DNA of 64,000 bases from SLNP01 sp964568875 (lineage in GTDB: Bacteria; Bacteroidota; Bacteroidia; Bacteroidales; VadinHA17). The translations under genes and the position numbers were made by a program. Positions 36,549 through 45,666 of the stretch are shown here, in pieces (the stretch's first letter is position 1; each line of letters begins with the position of its first letter). The notes under the pieces were generated by a model. That model saw only the letters and a program-made list of their open reading frames with translations. It searched no databases and was not told the DNA's origin. The DNA lies in contig CAZMSH010000001.1 of the NCBI GenBank assembly GCA_964568875.1, forward strand, positions 186,001-250,000. The letters run 5' to 3'.

Positions 36549-39476
36549 TCAGACCTTTAATGCTTCGTATAGTATCACGGCGGGGTGCTTTGTCTGCCGG
36601 CCGGTACCGTCAGAAATATGGTGTCTGCAGCTTGTTCCGGGTGCTGATAACAGCACCTCACTGCCCGCATCTCTGATTTCAGGAAATAATACCAGTTCAC
36701 CGATCTTGTTGGATAATTCATAATGCTCTTTCTCATAACCGAAGGCACCTGCCATGCCGCAACATCCTGACTTTATCTCCCTGACTCTGTAATTTGCCGG
36801 TATTGAAAGAGCTTTCAGGGTGGGGACGGAGGTGCTTACTGCTTTTTGCTGACAGTGAACGTGAACAAATATTTCGGCACTGTTGTCAGTGAAGCTCTGG
36901 CTTTTAATGTTACCCTTACTGAATTCTCCGGATATGAACTCTTCAAATGTCAAAACGCTACTGCTTAATTTTATGGCTTTCTCTTGCATTTCACCCCTTA
37001 CAAGGTCAGGATATTCGTCCCTGAACGACAATATTGCAGAAGGCTCAATGCCAATCAATGGAATTCCCTTCTCTGCGTAGGGATAGAAAGTCTCAATGTT
37101 TTTTGCAGCAACAGACGCTGCTTCTCTCAGCAGTCCCTTTGAGATGTAAGTCCTGCCACTGACATTGCTTTTAACCGCCAGAACCTTGTAATTAAGCCTG
37201 GTAAGAAGCTTGACTGCCATTATTCCCGCATCAGTGTCATTATAATCGGTGAATTCATCCGTGAAAAGACAGACTTCAGCAACAGGACTTACAGGATTGA
37301 GTGAGTCGAGATTCTTCCTTAGCCATCTCGTAAGGGTGGTTCCATGTAATGAAGGAATGGATCTTTCCTGCGCAAATCCTGCAATGCTCTTGATAATTGA
37401 AGAGGTCAGTCTTCGGGATATGACAAGATTAAAAAGTGAAGGAATTAAAGAACCTAATCTGTTAATTAAGGTTATATTAGCTATTAGCCATGTTCTTAAT
37501 GATATACCATGCTTTTCGTTCCAATGCTGAAGGAATTCAGCCTTGATTTTTGCAATATCAACACCTGAGGGACATTCTGCTTTACAGCCCTTGCATGAAA
37601 TACAGAGGTCCAGAATGTCATATATCTCCCGGCTGTTCCAATCGCTGGTTTTTTTGCCAGGCAGATACTCAGTCAGAATATTGGCCCTGGCTCTGGTTGA
37701 TAACCTCTCATCGCCGGTAGCCATGAAGGTAGGACACATTATTCCGCCAATTTTAACCGATTTCCGGCAGTCAGCTGATCCGTTGCATTTTTCAGCAGCC
37801 CTGACAATGCCTCCTGTATTGCTGAAGTCGAGTATGGTGTCGGGTTCAGCATTTGAAGTGTACAAATCATGCCTCAGGTGAGAATTTGACGGAGCGGCAC
37901 CTGTAATAATACCGGGATTAAAAATGTTTGCCGGATCCCATGCTCTTTTCACTCGTTCGAGAAGTCTGTAGTTGCTTTCTCCCAGAATAACAGGAATAAA
38001 TTCACCCCTGAGTCTTCCGTCACCATGTTCTCCGCTTAGCGAACCTCTGAATTTTCTGACCAGCAGAGCACTTTCCATTGCTATTTCCCTGAAAAGCAGA
38101 GCGTCGGAAGTATCCTTAAGATTAAGTACCGGCCTGACATGCAGTTCACCGGTTCCTATATGAGCGTGCAGTACCGTATCCTTTCCATACCTGGCCAGCA
38201 TTGTTGTAAGCTCCTCCATATAGTCTGGAAGGTCTTCAGGTCTCACTGCAGTATCTTCGATCAGTGATACCGGCCTGGCATCTCCCTCCATATTGGAGAG
38301 AATGCCCAGTCCTGCCTTCCTGAGATTCCATACTCTTGCAGTATCTTCACCTGTAATAAGAGGAAAATGATAGCCAAAGCCCTCTTTTCTAAGGTCTATG
38401 GTGATGGCTTCAGCCTTCTCCGCGACCTCCTTTTCGCTGTTCCCGTTGATTTCAATTATGAGGATTGCTCCCGGTTCCCCCGAAATGAAGAATCTGTTAT
38501 CTCTCTGGCTCAGGTTGTCCTTTGTCAGCCTTAGTATCCTGTCATCCATCATCTCTACCGCAGATGGATTATGAGACAGGGCTGTAAGATTGGCCCTGAA
38601 TGCTTCTGACCGCTCTCTGAGGTGAACGCAGAGGAGGCCCTTGGCCGGAGGGGGCAGGGGAACGAGATTAAGTTTAAGTTCTGTCGCAATTGCCAATGTT
38701 CCCTCAGATCCCGCAAATAGTTTTGACAGGTTAAACGGGGGCGCTCCTTTTGTGAAAGGCTCAGTATTGAGCATGATGTCAAGGCAATAACCTGTGTTTC
38801 TTCTGGTTATAGAGGGATCGGGGAAGCCGTTTCTGATATTTTCGGCGTTGGCAGGGTTGGAAAGGATTGCGCTGACCTCACTGTATATCTTTGATTCAAG
38901 GCTGTTGCCGGCGGCAATCTGAGTGATTTCTACAGGGGTTATGTTGTTTAAAACTATCTCTGAACCATCACTCAAAAGACATTTTACCTCAAGTAAATGT
39001 TCACGTGTTGAACCGTATACCAGGGAGTGCAGACCACAGGCGTTATTGCCAGCCATGCCACCAATGGTGCATCGGTTTGATGTTGATGTTTCGGGTCCGA
39101 ACTGCAGTCCGTGAGGCTTAAGGAATAAATTGAGCTCGTCGGGAATCACGCCCGGCTCGACCCTGACCCATCGTTCGGCAGGGTTGAACTCGAGTATAGC
39201 GTTCATGTGCCGTGATATATCGGCAATAATTCCATCTCCTACAACCTGACCTGCCAGGGAAGTGCCTGCCGCCCTTACTGTCAGTGACGTTCCATTGTCG
39301 TGGCAGAATCTGATCAGCTTTCTGAGATCGGAAGAATTGGCTGGCCATGCCACTGCAACAGGAGATAACCGGTACACCGAGGCATCGGTTGAGTAAATTG
39401 TACGTATTGCATCGTCATATGCCAGCTCCCCTTCGAGTTCCAGGGAGAGTGCATCAAGCCTGTCGCCAGAAATCAT
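36549..39476 (-). CDS. FAD-linked oxidase / Fe-S fusion (D-lactate or 2-hydroxyacid dehydrogenase type)
   Basis: A 975-aa fusion of a GlcD-type flavoprotein and a GlcF-type iron-sulphur protein. Residues about 38-210 form the FAD-binding PCMH domain (LTVRAAGTSLAGQVVGDGII); 270-530 form the FAD-oxidase C domain (GTGELHVRP, LSGEHGDGRLRGEF). Cysteine clusters at roughly 562-580 and 620-635 (CISCKGCKAECPSG) bind 4Fe-4S clusters. A CCG domain ends the protein (SGCCGMAGAFGYE near 907). Such proteins oxidise D-lactate or related hydroxy acids and pass electrons to quinone or another carrier. Divergent from pta with a nearly identical promoter core. The substrate is inferred. Confidence 0.88.
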   Translation of the reverse strand: MISGDRLDALSLELEGELAYDDAIRTIYSTDASVYRLSPVAVAWPANSSDLRKLIRFCHDNGTSLTVRAAGTSLAGQVVGDGIIADISRHMNAILEFNPAERWVRVEPGVIPDELNLFLKPHGLQFGPETSTSNRCTIGGMAGNNACGLHSLVYGSTREHLLEVKCLLSDGSEIVLNNITPVEITQIAAGNSLESKIYSEVSAILSNPANAENIRNGFPDPSITRRNTGYCLDIMLNTEPFTKGAPPFNLSKLFAGSEGTLAIATELKLNLVPLPPPAKGLLCVHLRERSEAFRANLTALSHNPSAVEMMDDRILRLTKDNLSQRDNRFFISGEPGAILIIEINGNSEKEVAEKAEAITIDLRKEGFGYHFPLITGEDTARVWNLRKAGLGILSNMEGDARPVSLIEDTAVRPEDLPDYMEELTTMLARYGKDTVLHAHIGTGELHVRPVLNLKDTSDALLFREIAMESALLVRKFRGSLSGEHGDGRLRGEFIPVILGESNYRLLERVKRAWDPANIFNPGIITGAAPSNSHLRHDLYTSNAEPDTILDFSNTGGIVRAAEKCNGSADCRKSVKIGGIMCPTFMATGDERLSTRARANILTEYLPGKKTSDWNSREIYDILDLCISCKGCKAECPSGVDIAKIKAEFLQHWNEKHGISLRTWLIANITLINRLGSLIPSLFNLVISRRLTSSIIKSIAGFAQERSIPSLHGTTLTRWLRKNLDSLNPVSPVAEVCLFTDEFTDYNDTDAGIMAVKLLTRLNYKVLAVKSNVSGRTYISKGLLREAASVAAKNIETFYPYAEKGIPLIGIEPSAILSFRDEYPDLVRGEMQEKAIKLSSSVLTFEEFISGEFSKGNIKSQSFTDNSAEIFVHVHCQQKAVSTSVPTLKALSIPANYRVREIKSGCCGMAGAFGYEKEHYELSNKIGELVLFPEIRDAGSEVLLSAPGTSCRHHISDGTGRQTKHPAVILYEALKV

Positions 39477-39494
39477 CCTTAAATCTTAAACTCC

Positions 39495-39502
39495 CAAATG
39501 TA
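39495..39502 (-). promoter_or_regulatory. Predicted -7 element of the FAD/Fe-S oxidoreductase gene
   Basis: Minus-strand TACATTTG, 18 bp upstream of the ATG at 39476, lies in TTTTTGTACATTTGGG, a 16-mer that recurs on the plus strand in front of pta. Confidence 0.55.
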
Positions 39503-39618
39503 CAAAAACTATCACATCAAATTAATACCGGCAGCATCAGGTTTCCCGATGTTTTAGAATATGTCGTTACTGATTTTAATCATATGTAAATTAGTTGTTT
39601 AATAGAACAATTTTTTTG

Positions 39619-39626
39619 TACATTTG
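39619..39626 (+). promoter_or_regulatory. Predicted -7 element of pta
   Basis: TACATTTG inside TTTTTGTACATTTGGG, 38 bp upstream of the pta ATG. The same 16-mer stands before the divergent oxidoreductase gene. Confidence 0.55.
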
Positions 39627-39664
39627 GGTCGGAGATTCGAAGACGTTTAAAATATTGATATACA

Positions 39665-40684
39665 ATGGAATTAATTGAAAAAATTAAAGAAAGTGCACGT
39701 AAAAACAGAATGCGTATTGTGTTGCCGGAAGGTTTGGAGCCCAGGACCCTTGAAGCAGCCGACACAGTTCTGAAGGAGAATCTTGCTTCGGTAATCCTGA
39801 TAGGCAATCCTGATGAAATAAACAAAATGGCCAGTACAAAGGGTTTCACCTCAATCTCATCAGCCAGAATAGTTGACCCTTTAAATCACCCTGATAAAGA
39901 CAGGTATGTTGATATGATGGTTGAAATACGGAAGAGTAAGGGCCTGACGAAAGAAGAGGCTTCAAGGCTCATTGAAGACCCGCTATATCTTTCTGTAATG
40001 ATGATTAAGGCAGGTGATGCTGATGGTGAGGTTGCAGGTGCTGACAATGCCACCGGCGACGTACTCAGACCGGCATTCCAGTTTGTAAAAACGGCTCCCG
40101 GCATATCAGTCGTTTCAGGAGCTTTTATTATGATACTGAAGGATAAGGAGTTTGGTGACGACGGAATGATAATGTTTGCCGATTGCGCCGTTCATCCTGA
40201 TCCGACAGAAAGGGAACTGGCAGAGATAGCCGTCTCTACTGCTAAAACCTACAGGGCTATCGTAGGCGGGGAACCAAGGGTTGCCATGCTAAGTTTCTCA
40301 ACAAAGGGAAGCGCAAAACATCCTATGGTAGATAAGGTTGTAAATGCAACCAGAATTGCAGGCGAAATGGCTCCGTGGCTTGATATTGACGGGGAACTTC
40401 AGGCTGATGCAGCTATCGTTGAGTCGATAGGACAGAAGAAGGCCCCTGGCAGTAAGATTGCCGGCAGGGCTAACGTGCTTGTTTTCCCTACGCTGGAGAC
40501 AGGCAATATAGCCTATAAGCTGGTGCAGAGGCTTGCACACGCAGAGGCCATTGGTCCCGTATTGCAGGGGATGGCAGCTCCAATCAATGATCTTTCCAGA
40601 GGATGTTCAGTGAGTGACATTGTCAGTCTCGTGGCTATAACTGCGAACCAGGCAGCGGAGAAGCTTACAAAACAGAGTCAGTAA
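39665..40684 (+). CDS. pta: Phosphate acetyltransferase
   Basis: Interconverts acetyl-CoA plus phosphate with acetyl phosphate plus CoA, the first half of acetate fermentation. The 339-aa short form (no DRTGG/regulatory N-terminus) shows MRIVLPEGLEPRTLEAAD near residue 16, AGADNATGDVLRPAFQFV near 124, FADCAVHPDPTERELAEIA near 171 and MLSFSTKGSAKHP near 209. GRANVLVFPTLETGNIAYKL follows near 262. It is followed 44 bp downstream by ackA and then by ptb and buk genes, so the whole 5-kb block is probably one metabolic unit. Confidence 0.97.
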   Translation: MELIEKIKESARKNRMRIVLPEGLEPRTLEAADTVLKENLASVILIGNPDEINKMASTKGFTSISSARIVDPLNHPDKDRYVDMMVEIRKSKGLTKEEASRLIEDPLYLSVMMIKAGDADGEVAGADNATGDVLRPAFQFVKTAPGISVVSGAFIMILKDKEFGDDGMIMFADCAVHPDPTERELAEIAVSTAKTYRAIVGGEPRVAMLSFSTKGSAKHPMVDKVVNATRIAGEMAPWLDIDGELQADAAIVESIGQKKAPGSKIAGRANVLVFPTLETGNIAYKLVQRLAHAEAIGPVLQGMAAPINDLSRGCSVSDIVSLVAITANQAAEKLTKQSQ

Positions 40685-40728
40685 TAAAAAATTATAAATA
40701 ACAACCCAAATAAGAAATTTAATCAATC

Positions 40729-41946
40729 ATGGTCGTATTAGTATTAAACTGCGGAAGTTCGTCAATTAAGTACAAGGTCTTTAAAATGAACGATAGTGCT
40801 GAATTAGTGGCGACAGGACTCATAGAGCGCATCGGTCTTAATGACGGAATTCTGACTCATAAACCTGTAGGTAAGGAGAAATATCATGTAATAGTTGATA
40901 TACCCGATCATACGGTAGGAATCAACCTGGTTGTCAGCGCACTTCTCGACGAGAATCACGGTGTGATCAGTGATATCAATGAGATTAAGGCTGTTGGGCA
41001 CAGGGTGGCACATGGAGGAGAGAACTTCAAGCAAAGCGTATTCATTGACAGTGATGTAAAGAGAGACATTGAAGCAGTATGCGAGCTGGCACCATTGCAC
41101 AACCCGGCAAACCTTAAAGGTATTCTTTCTGTAGAAAAGCTGATATCAGGCGTTCCTCAGGTGGCTGTATTCGATACCTCATTCCACCAGACGATGCCCG
41201 ATTATGCGTATATGTATGCAATCCCCTACGAGTATTATGAAAAGTACCGGATCAGGAAGTATGGATTTCACGGAACAAGCCACAAATTTGTTGCTCTGAA
41301 GGCTTCAAGGATGCTGGAAAAGAATATTGAGGACCTGAAGATTGTAACCTGTCATCTGGGCAACGGTGCTTCAATTACCGCAATTAATAACGGAATTTCT
41401 ATCGACACTTCGATGGGTTTCACTCCTGTAGACGGTCTGATAATGGGTACCCGTACAGGTGAAATTGATCCCGGCGTTCTTCTATATCTTGCTGACAAGG
41501 AGGATCTTAGTGTTTCAGGCGTCAATAACCTCATAAACAAGAAGAGTGGTGTTGCAGGTATATCAAAGATATCTTCTGATATGCGTGACCTCGAAATGGC
41601 TGCTGAAGAGGGTAATAAGCTTGCCCAGCTCGCGCTTCAGATGTATGCCTATAAGGTTAAGAAGTTTATAGGTGCCTATATTGCTGCTATGAATGGTATT
41701 GATCTTCTGATATTTACAGGTGGGATTGGAGAGAATGACTTTAACATGAGGAAGATGGTTTGCACCGGCATGGAATATCTTGGTATTGAGTTCGATCCGG
41801 AGACTAACCACGGCGTGAAGAGCCGGGATATTACCATCTCAAAACCTTCAAGCAGGGTAAAGGTTATGGTTGTTACCACAGACGAAGAACTTGTAATTGC
41901 GACTGATACAAAGAATATTGTTGAATCTTTAGGCCTCCTGAAATAA
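40729..41946 (+). CDS. ackA: Acetate kinase
   Basis: Transfers phosphate from acetyl phosphate to ADP, giving acetate and ATP, the energy-yielding step after Pta. Signatures are seen: VLVLNCGSSSIKYKVF at the start, GHRVAHGGENF near residue 87, FDTSFHQTMP near 149, the GFHGTSHKFV motif near 184, HLGNGASITAI near 210 and TGGIGENDF near 329. 405 aa, full length. Located between pta and the two phosphate butyryltransferase genes, 19 bp before the first. Confidence 0.98.
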   Translation: MVVLVLNCGSSSIKYKVFKMNDSAELVATGLIERIGLNDGILTHKPVGKEKYHVIVDIPDHTVGINLVVSALLDENHGVISDINEIKAVGHRVAHGGENFKQSVFIDSDVKRDIEAVCELAPLHNPANLKGILSVEKLISGVPQVAVFDTSFHQTMPDYAYMYAIPYEYYEKYRIRKYGFHGTSHKFVALKASRMLEKNIEDLKIVTCHLGNGASITAINNGISIDTSMGFTPVDGLIMGTRTGEIDPGVLLYLADKEDLSVSGVNNLINKKSGVAGISKISSDMRDLEMAAEEGNKLAQLALQMYAYKVKKFIGAYIAAMNGIDLLIFTGGIGENDFNMRKMVCTGMEYLGIEFDPETNHGVKSRDITISKPSSRVKVMVVTTDEELVIATDTKNIVESLGLLK

Positions 41947-41965
41947 CCCAATAATCCCCCAGACT

Positions 41966-42865
41966 ATGATAATAAAAAAGTTAAGCGATCTTAAGAATAT
42001 TGCGGCCAGAGGATCAAAGAAAAGGCTGGTGCTTGCCGCCGCACAGGATCCATTCTCTCTGAATGCGGTTATGAAGGCTCACCGCGACCACCTGATTGAA
42101 CCTGTGCTTATCGGAAGAGAGTCTGAGGTAGTGACTCTTGTAAAAGAGTTTGGATATGAAGCCGGTAATATTACCATTATTGATGAGCCGGACATGGAGA
42201 AAGCCATCGAGCTATCCGTGAAGATGGTCAGCAATAATGAAGCAGACGTATTGATGAAGGGAAAAGTCGGAACATCCTCACTCTTGAAAGCGGTGCTTAA
42301 CAAGGATTGGGGACTCAGGACAGGTAACCTGCTTTCCCATTTTGCCCTTTTTGAGGTAAAGACATATCATAAGCTGATTGCAGTAGCTGATGTAGCGATG
42401 AATATAGCACCCAACCTGCAGGAGAAAATAGCCATTGTCAATAATTCTGTATCATGCCTTAACAGGCTCGGAGTGTCAATGCCCAAGGTAGCGGTTCTGG
42501 GAGCTGTAGAGATGGTAAATGAGAATATGGAGGCCACCCTGCATGCGGCTCTTCTCTCAAAAATGAATCAGCGCGACCAGATTAAGAATTGCATTATAGA
42601 CGGTCCGCTTGCATTTGACAATGCTGTAAGCTTTGAGAGTGCCAGGCATAAAGGAATAATGAGTGATGTGGTAGGAGATACAGATCTGCTGTTAATGCCT
42701 GATATTGAGGTTGGTAATGTATTGTATAAATCACTTGTCTTCTTCGCCAAGGCCAAAGTGGCAGGAGTTATTCTCGGAGCCAGTGCTCCGATAGTACTTA
42801 CTTCACGGTCAGATTCTGAGGAAGCCAAATACTACAGCATAATTCTGGCAGCTGCTGCCAGTTAG
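41966..42865 (+). CDS. Phosphate butyryltransferase, first paralogue
   Basis: A 299-aa member of the phosphate acetyl/butyryl transferase family. The pattern RLVLAAAQDPFSLNAVMKAHRD near residue 20, DVLMKGKVGTSSLLKAVLNK near 90, and MPDIEVGNVLYKSLVFFAKAKVAGVILGA near 245 match Ptb. These enzymes make butyryl phosphate (or branched-chain acyl phosphates) from the CoA ester for Buk. It stands directly before a second paralogue. The two may differ in chain-length preference or form a mixed oligomer; the sequence does not decide this. Confidence 0.9.
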   Translation: MIIKKLSDLKNIAARGSKKRLVLAAAQDPFSLNAVMKAHRDHLIEPVLIGRESEVVTLVKEFGYEAGNITIIDEPDMEKAIELSVKMVSNNEADVLMKGKVGTSSLLKAVLNKDWGLRTGNLLSHFALFEVKTYHKLIAVADVAMNIAPNLQEKIAIVNNSVSCLNRLGVSMPKVAVLGAVEMVNENMEATLHAALLSKMNQRDQIKNCIIDGPLAFDNAVSFESARHKGIMSDVVGDTDLLLMPDIEVGNVLYKSLVFFAKAKVAGVILGASAPIVLTSRSDSEEAKYYSIILAAAAS

Positions 42866-42888
42866 TGTTTAACTTACTTTCCGGTTCA

Positions 42889-43794
42889 ATGATAACCAGA
42901 CTTGATGAGTTGATTTCACATGTGAAATCGGCAGGAAAACGGTATCGTATAGCAGTTGCCTGGGCACAGGACTCCAATACTGTCGGCGCTTTAAGAAAGG
43001 CATGCGATGAAGGCTTTGCTGAGCCTGTTATGATCGGGAAATCATCAGAAATAGAGAGGGTTGTGAGAGAGACCGGCTTCAGTCTTGAAGGCTTCACAAT
43101 TGTCCTTGCTGAGAATGAGACTCAGGCCGCGGAGAAAGCTGTCTCAATGACCAAAAGTGGTGAGACAGATATTGTCATGAAGGGTCTGATAGGCACTGAT
43201 AAGTTCCTTAAGGCTGTTATGGATAAGGAGAAGGGCCTTCTGCCCCCCAAAGCAGTGATGACCTATGTCTGTGCAATTGAAATACCAGCTTACCGAAAGC
43301 TGCTTTTTGTAACCGATCCTGCAGTAATTCCATTCCCCGACCTTGACCAGAAGGTAGCGATGGCAAACTATGCGATCGGGATGGCACACAGGTTTGGAAT
43401 AGAAAAACCCAGGCTGGCGCTTATTGGAGCCACTGAGAAGGTAAGCAGGCACTTTGAGAACACCCTCGACTATTCTGCTATGTGCAAGATGGCCGAAAGA
43501 GGGCAGATCAGTAACTGTATTATTGACGGACCACTCGATCTGTTTCTTGCCTGCGATCCGGCCAGTGTAGGTATTAAAGGAGTACCTACTCCGATTGAAG
43601 GTGATGCAGACATACTGTTGTTCCCCAATCTTGAATCCTGTAATCCCTTTTACAAAGGAGTTATGCTGTTTGGTCATGGAGAGCTGGCGGGTATTATCTG
43701 CGGACCATCAAAGCCTGTTGTCGTAATGTCAAGAAGCGAAAGTGAAAGATCAAAATATTATTGCATTGCACTTTCATGCCTTATGGCTGAATAA
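42889..43794 (+). CDS. Phosphate butyryltransferase, second paralogue
   Basis: A 301-aa homologue of the preceding gene, with RIAVAWAQDSNTVGALRKACDEGFAEPVMIG near residue 22, DIVMKGLIGTDKFLKAVMDKEKG near 94 and FPNLESCNPFYKGVMLFGHGELAGIICG near 245. Compared with the first copy the C-terminal motif reads NLESCNPFYKG instead of DIEVGNVLYKS, so the copies have diverged at a conserved active-site stretch. The ATG at 42889 is preferred to a GTG that overlaps the upstream stop by one base. Twenty-three bp separate it from both neighbours, which suggests one transcript with buk. Confidence 0.87.
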   Translation: MITRLDELISHVKSAGKRYRIAVAWAQDSNTVGALRKACDEGFAEPVMIGKSSEIERVVRETGFSLEGFTIVLAENETQAAEKAVSMTKSGETDIVMKGLIGTDKFLKAVMDKEKGLLPPKAVMTYVCAIEIPAYRKLLFVTDPAVIPFPDLDQKVAMANYAIGMAHRFGIEKPRLALIGATEKVSRHFENTLDYSAMCKMAERGQISNCIIDGPLDLFLACDPASVGIKGVPTPIEGDADILLFPNLESCNPFYKGVMLFGHGELAGIICGPSKPVVVMSRSESERSKYYCIALSCLMAE

Positions 43795-43817
43795 TAATCA
43801 TTAAAAAGTTTAATCTC

Positions 43818-44900
43818 ATGAACAAGAGGCTTATTTTGGTAATAAACCCCGGTTCAACCTCTACAAAATTCGGAGTCTTTGAAGAAGAGGAGATGCTGTT
43901 CGATGTAACACTTCGTCATTCAAGTGAGGATTTGAAAAATTTCAAAAAAATAACCGATCAGTATTCATTCAGGAAAGATCTGATTCTGGCTGATTTGAAG
44001 CAGAGAGCTGTCAGTACAGGTTTAATCAGGGCAGTAGTGGGCCGGGGTGGCCTTGTGAAACCTATTGAATCAGGTATATACAGGGTCAATGAAGATATGA
44101 AGGAAGATCTGCGCAAGGGTCTGATGGGTGAACATGCCAGTAATCTGGGTGGCCTGATAGCTGATGACATTGCATCCTCCCTTGGCAACGCAAAAGCATA
44201 TATAGTTGATCCGGTAGTAGTCGATGAGCTGGAACCTCTGGCAAGGATAGCAGGACATCCTGAATTCAAAAGGCTTTCAATCTTTCATGCACTGAACCAG
44301 AAGGCTATTGCCAGGACGCATGCCAGGCAGGTTGGCAAAAGGTATGAGGACCTTAATCTTATTGTGGCTCATATGGGAGGAGGTGTCAGTGTAGGCGCTC
44401 ATAAAAAGGGAAGAGTAATTGATGTTAATAATGCCCTGAATGGCGAAGGTCCGTTCTCGCCAGAGAGATCAGGGGGACTTCCGGCAGGTCAGCTGGTTGA
44501 TATCTGCTTCAGTGGACGTTATACCAGGGATGAGATAAAATCGATGATTACTGGTAAGGGTGGCATGGTAGCATATCTCGGGACAAATGATTTCAGGGAT
44601 ATTTGTAAAAGAGCTGAGGAGAACGATGCTGAGGCAAGACTTATACGCGATGCTGCGGCTTATCAGATATCAAAGGAGATAGCATCCCTGGCAGCAGTGC
44701 TTAAGGGAGAGGTGGATGCAATAGTCCTTACCGGGGGAATGGCTTATCAGACCTCACACGTTGATATAATAAGGGAGAGAACAGGATTCCTGGCTCCGGT
44801 GTTTATCTATCCTGGTGAGGATGAGTTGAAGGCTTTGGCTTTCAACGGACTAATGGCCCTGAACGGACAGATTGAGGTGAAAGAATATTCAGGGAGTTGA
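43818..44900 (+). CDS. buk: Butyrate kinase
   Basis: Converts butyryl phosphate (or isobutyryl/isovaleryl phosphate) and ADP to the acid and ATP. The 360-aa protein of the acetokinase superfamily starts LILVINPGSTSTKFGVF and shows GRGGLVKPIESGIYRVN near residue 75, SIFHALNQKAIARTHARQVGKRYEDLNLIVAHMGGGVSVGAH in its middle and VLTGGMAYQT near 310. GEGPFSPERSGGLPAGQL near 215 is Buk-like. Last gene of the pta-ackA-ptb-ptb-buk block; its 3' end overlaps the convergent SDR gene by 12 bp. Confidence 0.95.
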   Translation: MNKRLILVINPGSTSTKFGVFEEEEMLFDVTLRHSSEDLKNFKKITDQYSFRKDLILADLKQRAVSTGLIRAVVGRGGLVKPIESGIYRVNEDMKEDLRKGLMGEHASNLGGLIADDIASSLGNAKAYIVDPVVVDELEPLARIAGHPEFKRLSIFHALNQKAIARTHARQVGKRYEDLNLIVAHMGGGVSVGAHKKGRVIDVNNALNGEGPFSPERSGGLPAGQLVDICFSGRYTRDEIKSMITGKGGMVAYLGTNDFRDICKRAEENDAEARLIRDAAAYQISKEIASLAAVLKGEVDAIVLTGGMAYQTSHVDIIRERTGFLAPVFIYPGEDELKALAFNGLMALNGQIEVKEYSGS

Positions 44901-45584
44901 CAGGCTGAAAGGCAATATTTTACCGTTGAAATACCGGTTACCGTTTATTGCAAAATCAGCAATGAAAGTTCCTGCTTCACTGGCACTTACCAGGGCCTTG
45001 TAACCCGGGAATGCCTCTTCAAGCATTTCAGTCTGAACGGCTCCCGGACAGATACAGTTGACACTGATTCCCATTTCCGTAAACTCAGCAGCAAGTGATT
45101 CAGTCAGAGATGCCAGGGCCGCTTTGGAGGCACTGTACCACGAGAGACCCGGAAACTTAATGCTACCCTGGAATCCTCCCATACTACCTATGTTGACGAT
45201 ATGCGAACCACTGCCGAAGAACGGAATCAGTTGCCTGATCAGGAGTGCAGGACCAAAAAAGTTGGTTTCAATTATCTCCCTCGCTTTTAACTCTTCCGAT
45301 TCTGCAAAGGGAGACTTGTACAATATACCTGCAAAATTGATCAGGACGTTGAGTTTGATGTTTTCCCTTTTAAGGTGATTTTTAAGCGATTCAAGACTTT
45401 CTTCCGTCAAAGGGGTCTCTGATACGAATGTGGATATGTTTTTATTGACAGAGCTCTCTTTCAGGCTTGTAAGGGCATTTTTATTTCTGCCTGTGACCAG
45501 AATCCTGTTTTCACGGTTTTCAGACAGGATTTCAACAGTTGCCCTGCCCATTCCCCTTGTTCCTCCGTTAATAAGTATATTCAT
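44889..45584 (-). CDS. Short-chain dehydrogenase/reductase
   Basis: A 231-aa NAD(P)-dependent oxidoreductase with a Rossmann start INGGTRGMGRATVEIL (TGxxxGxG-like), NFAGILY for the NNAG motif, and the catalytic Ser (VNIGSMGG) and YSASK. CICPGAVQTEML follows the active site. SDRs of this form reduce or oxidise small hydroxyl or keto groups, and the substrate is unknown. The Asn of the NNAG motif is replaced by NFAG. It overlaps the end of buk on the opposite strand, and no functional link to it is obvious. Confidence 0.88.
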   Translation of the reverse strand: MNILINGGTRGMGRATVEILSENRENRILVTGRNKNALTSLKESSVNKNISTFVSETPLTEESLESLKNHLKRENIKLNVLINFAGILYKSPFAESEELKAREIIETNFFGPALLIRQLIPFFGSGSHIVNIGSMGGFQGSIKFPGLSWYSASKAALASLTESLAAEFTEMGISVNCICPGAVQTEMLEEAFPGYKALVSASEAGTFIADFAINGNRYFNGKILPFSLSTP

Positions 45585-45666
45585 GGTTCCAAATATTATA
45601 TTTATGGTTTTTTCGTTTAAATTTCGGACTTTTTGGGTAAAGGTATAAAATGCATCGAAACCGAGA

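Noticed and set aside
42865..42888. A GTG start overlapping the stop of the first phosphate butyryltransferase gene
   Set aside because: The eight-codon extension has no family similarity and an ATG follows at 42889, matching the usual Ptb N-terminus.
43144..43677. A 177-codon minus-strand frame inside the second phosphate butyryltransferase gene
   Set aside because: Antisense to a conserved catalytic region; no promoter or family resemblance.
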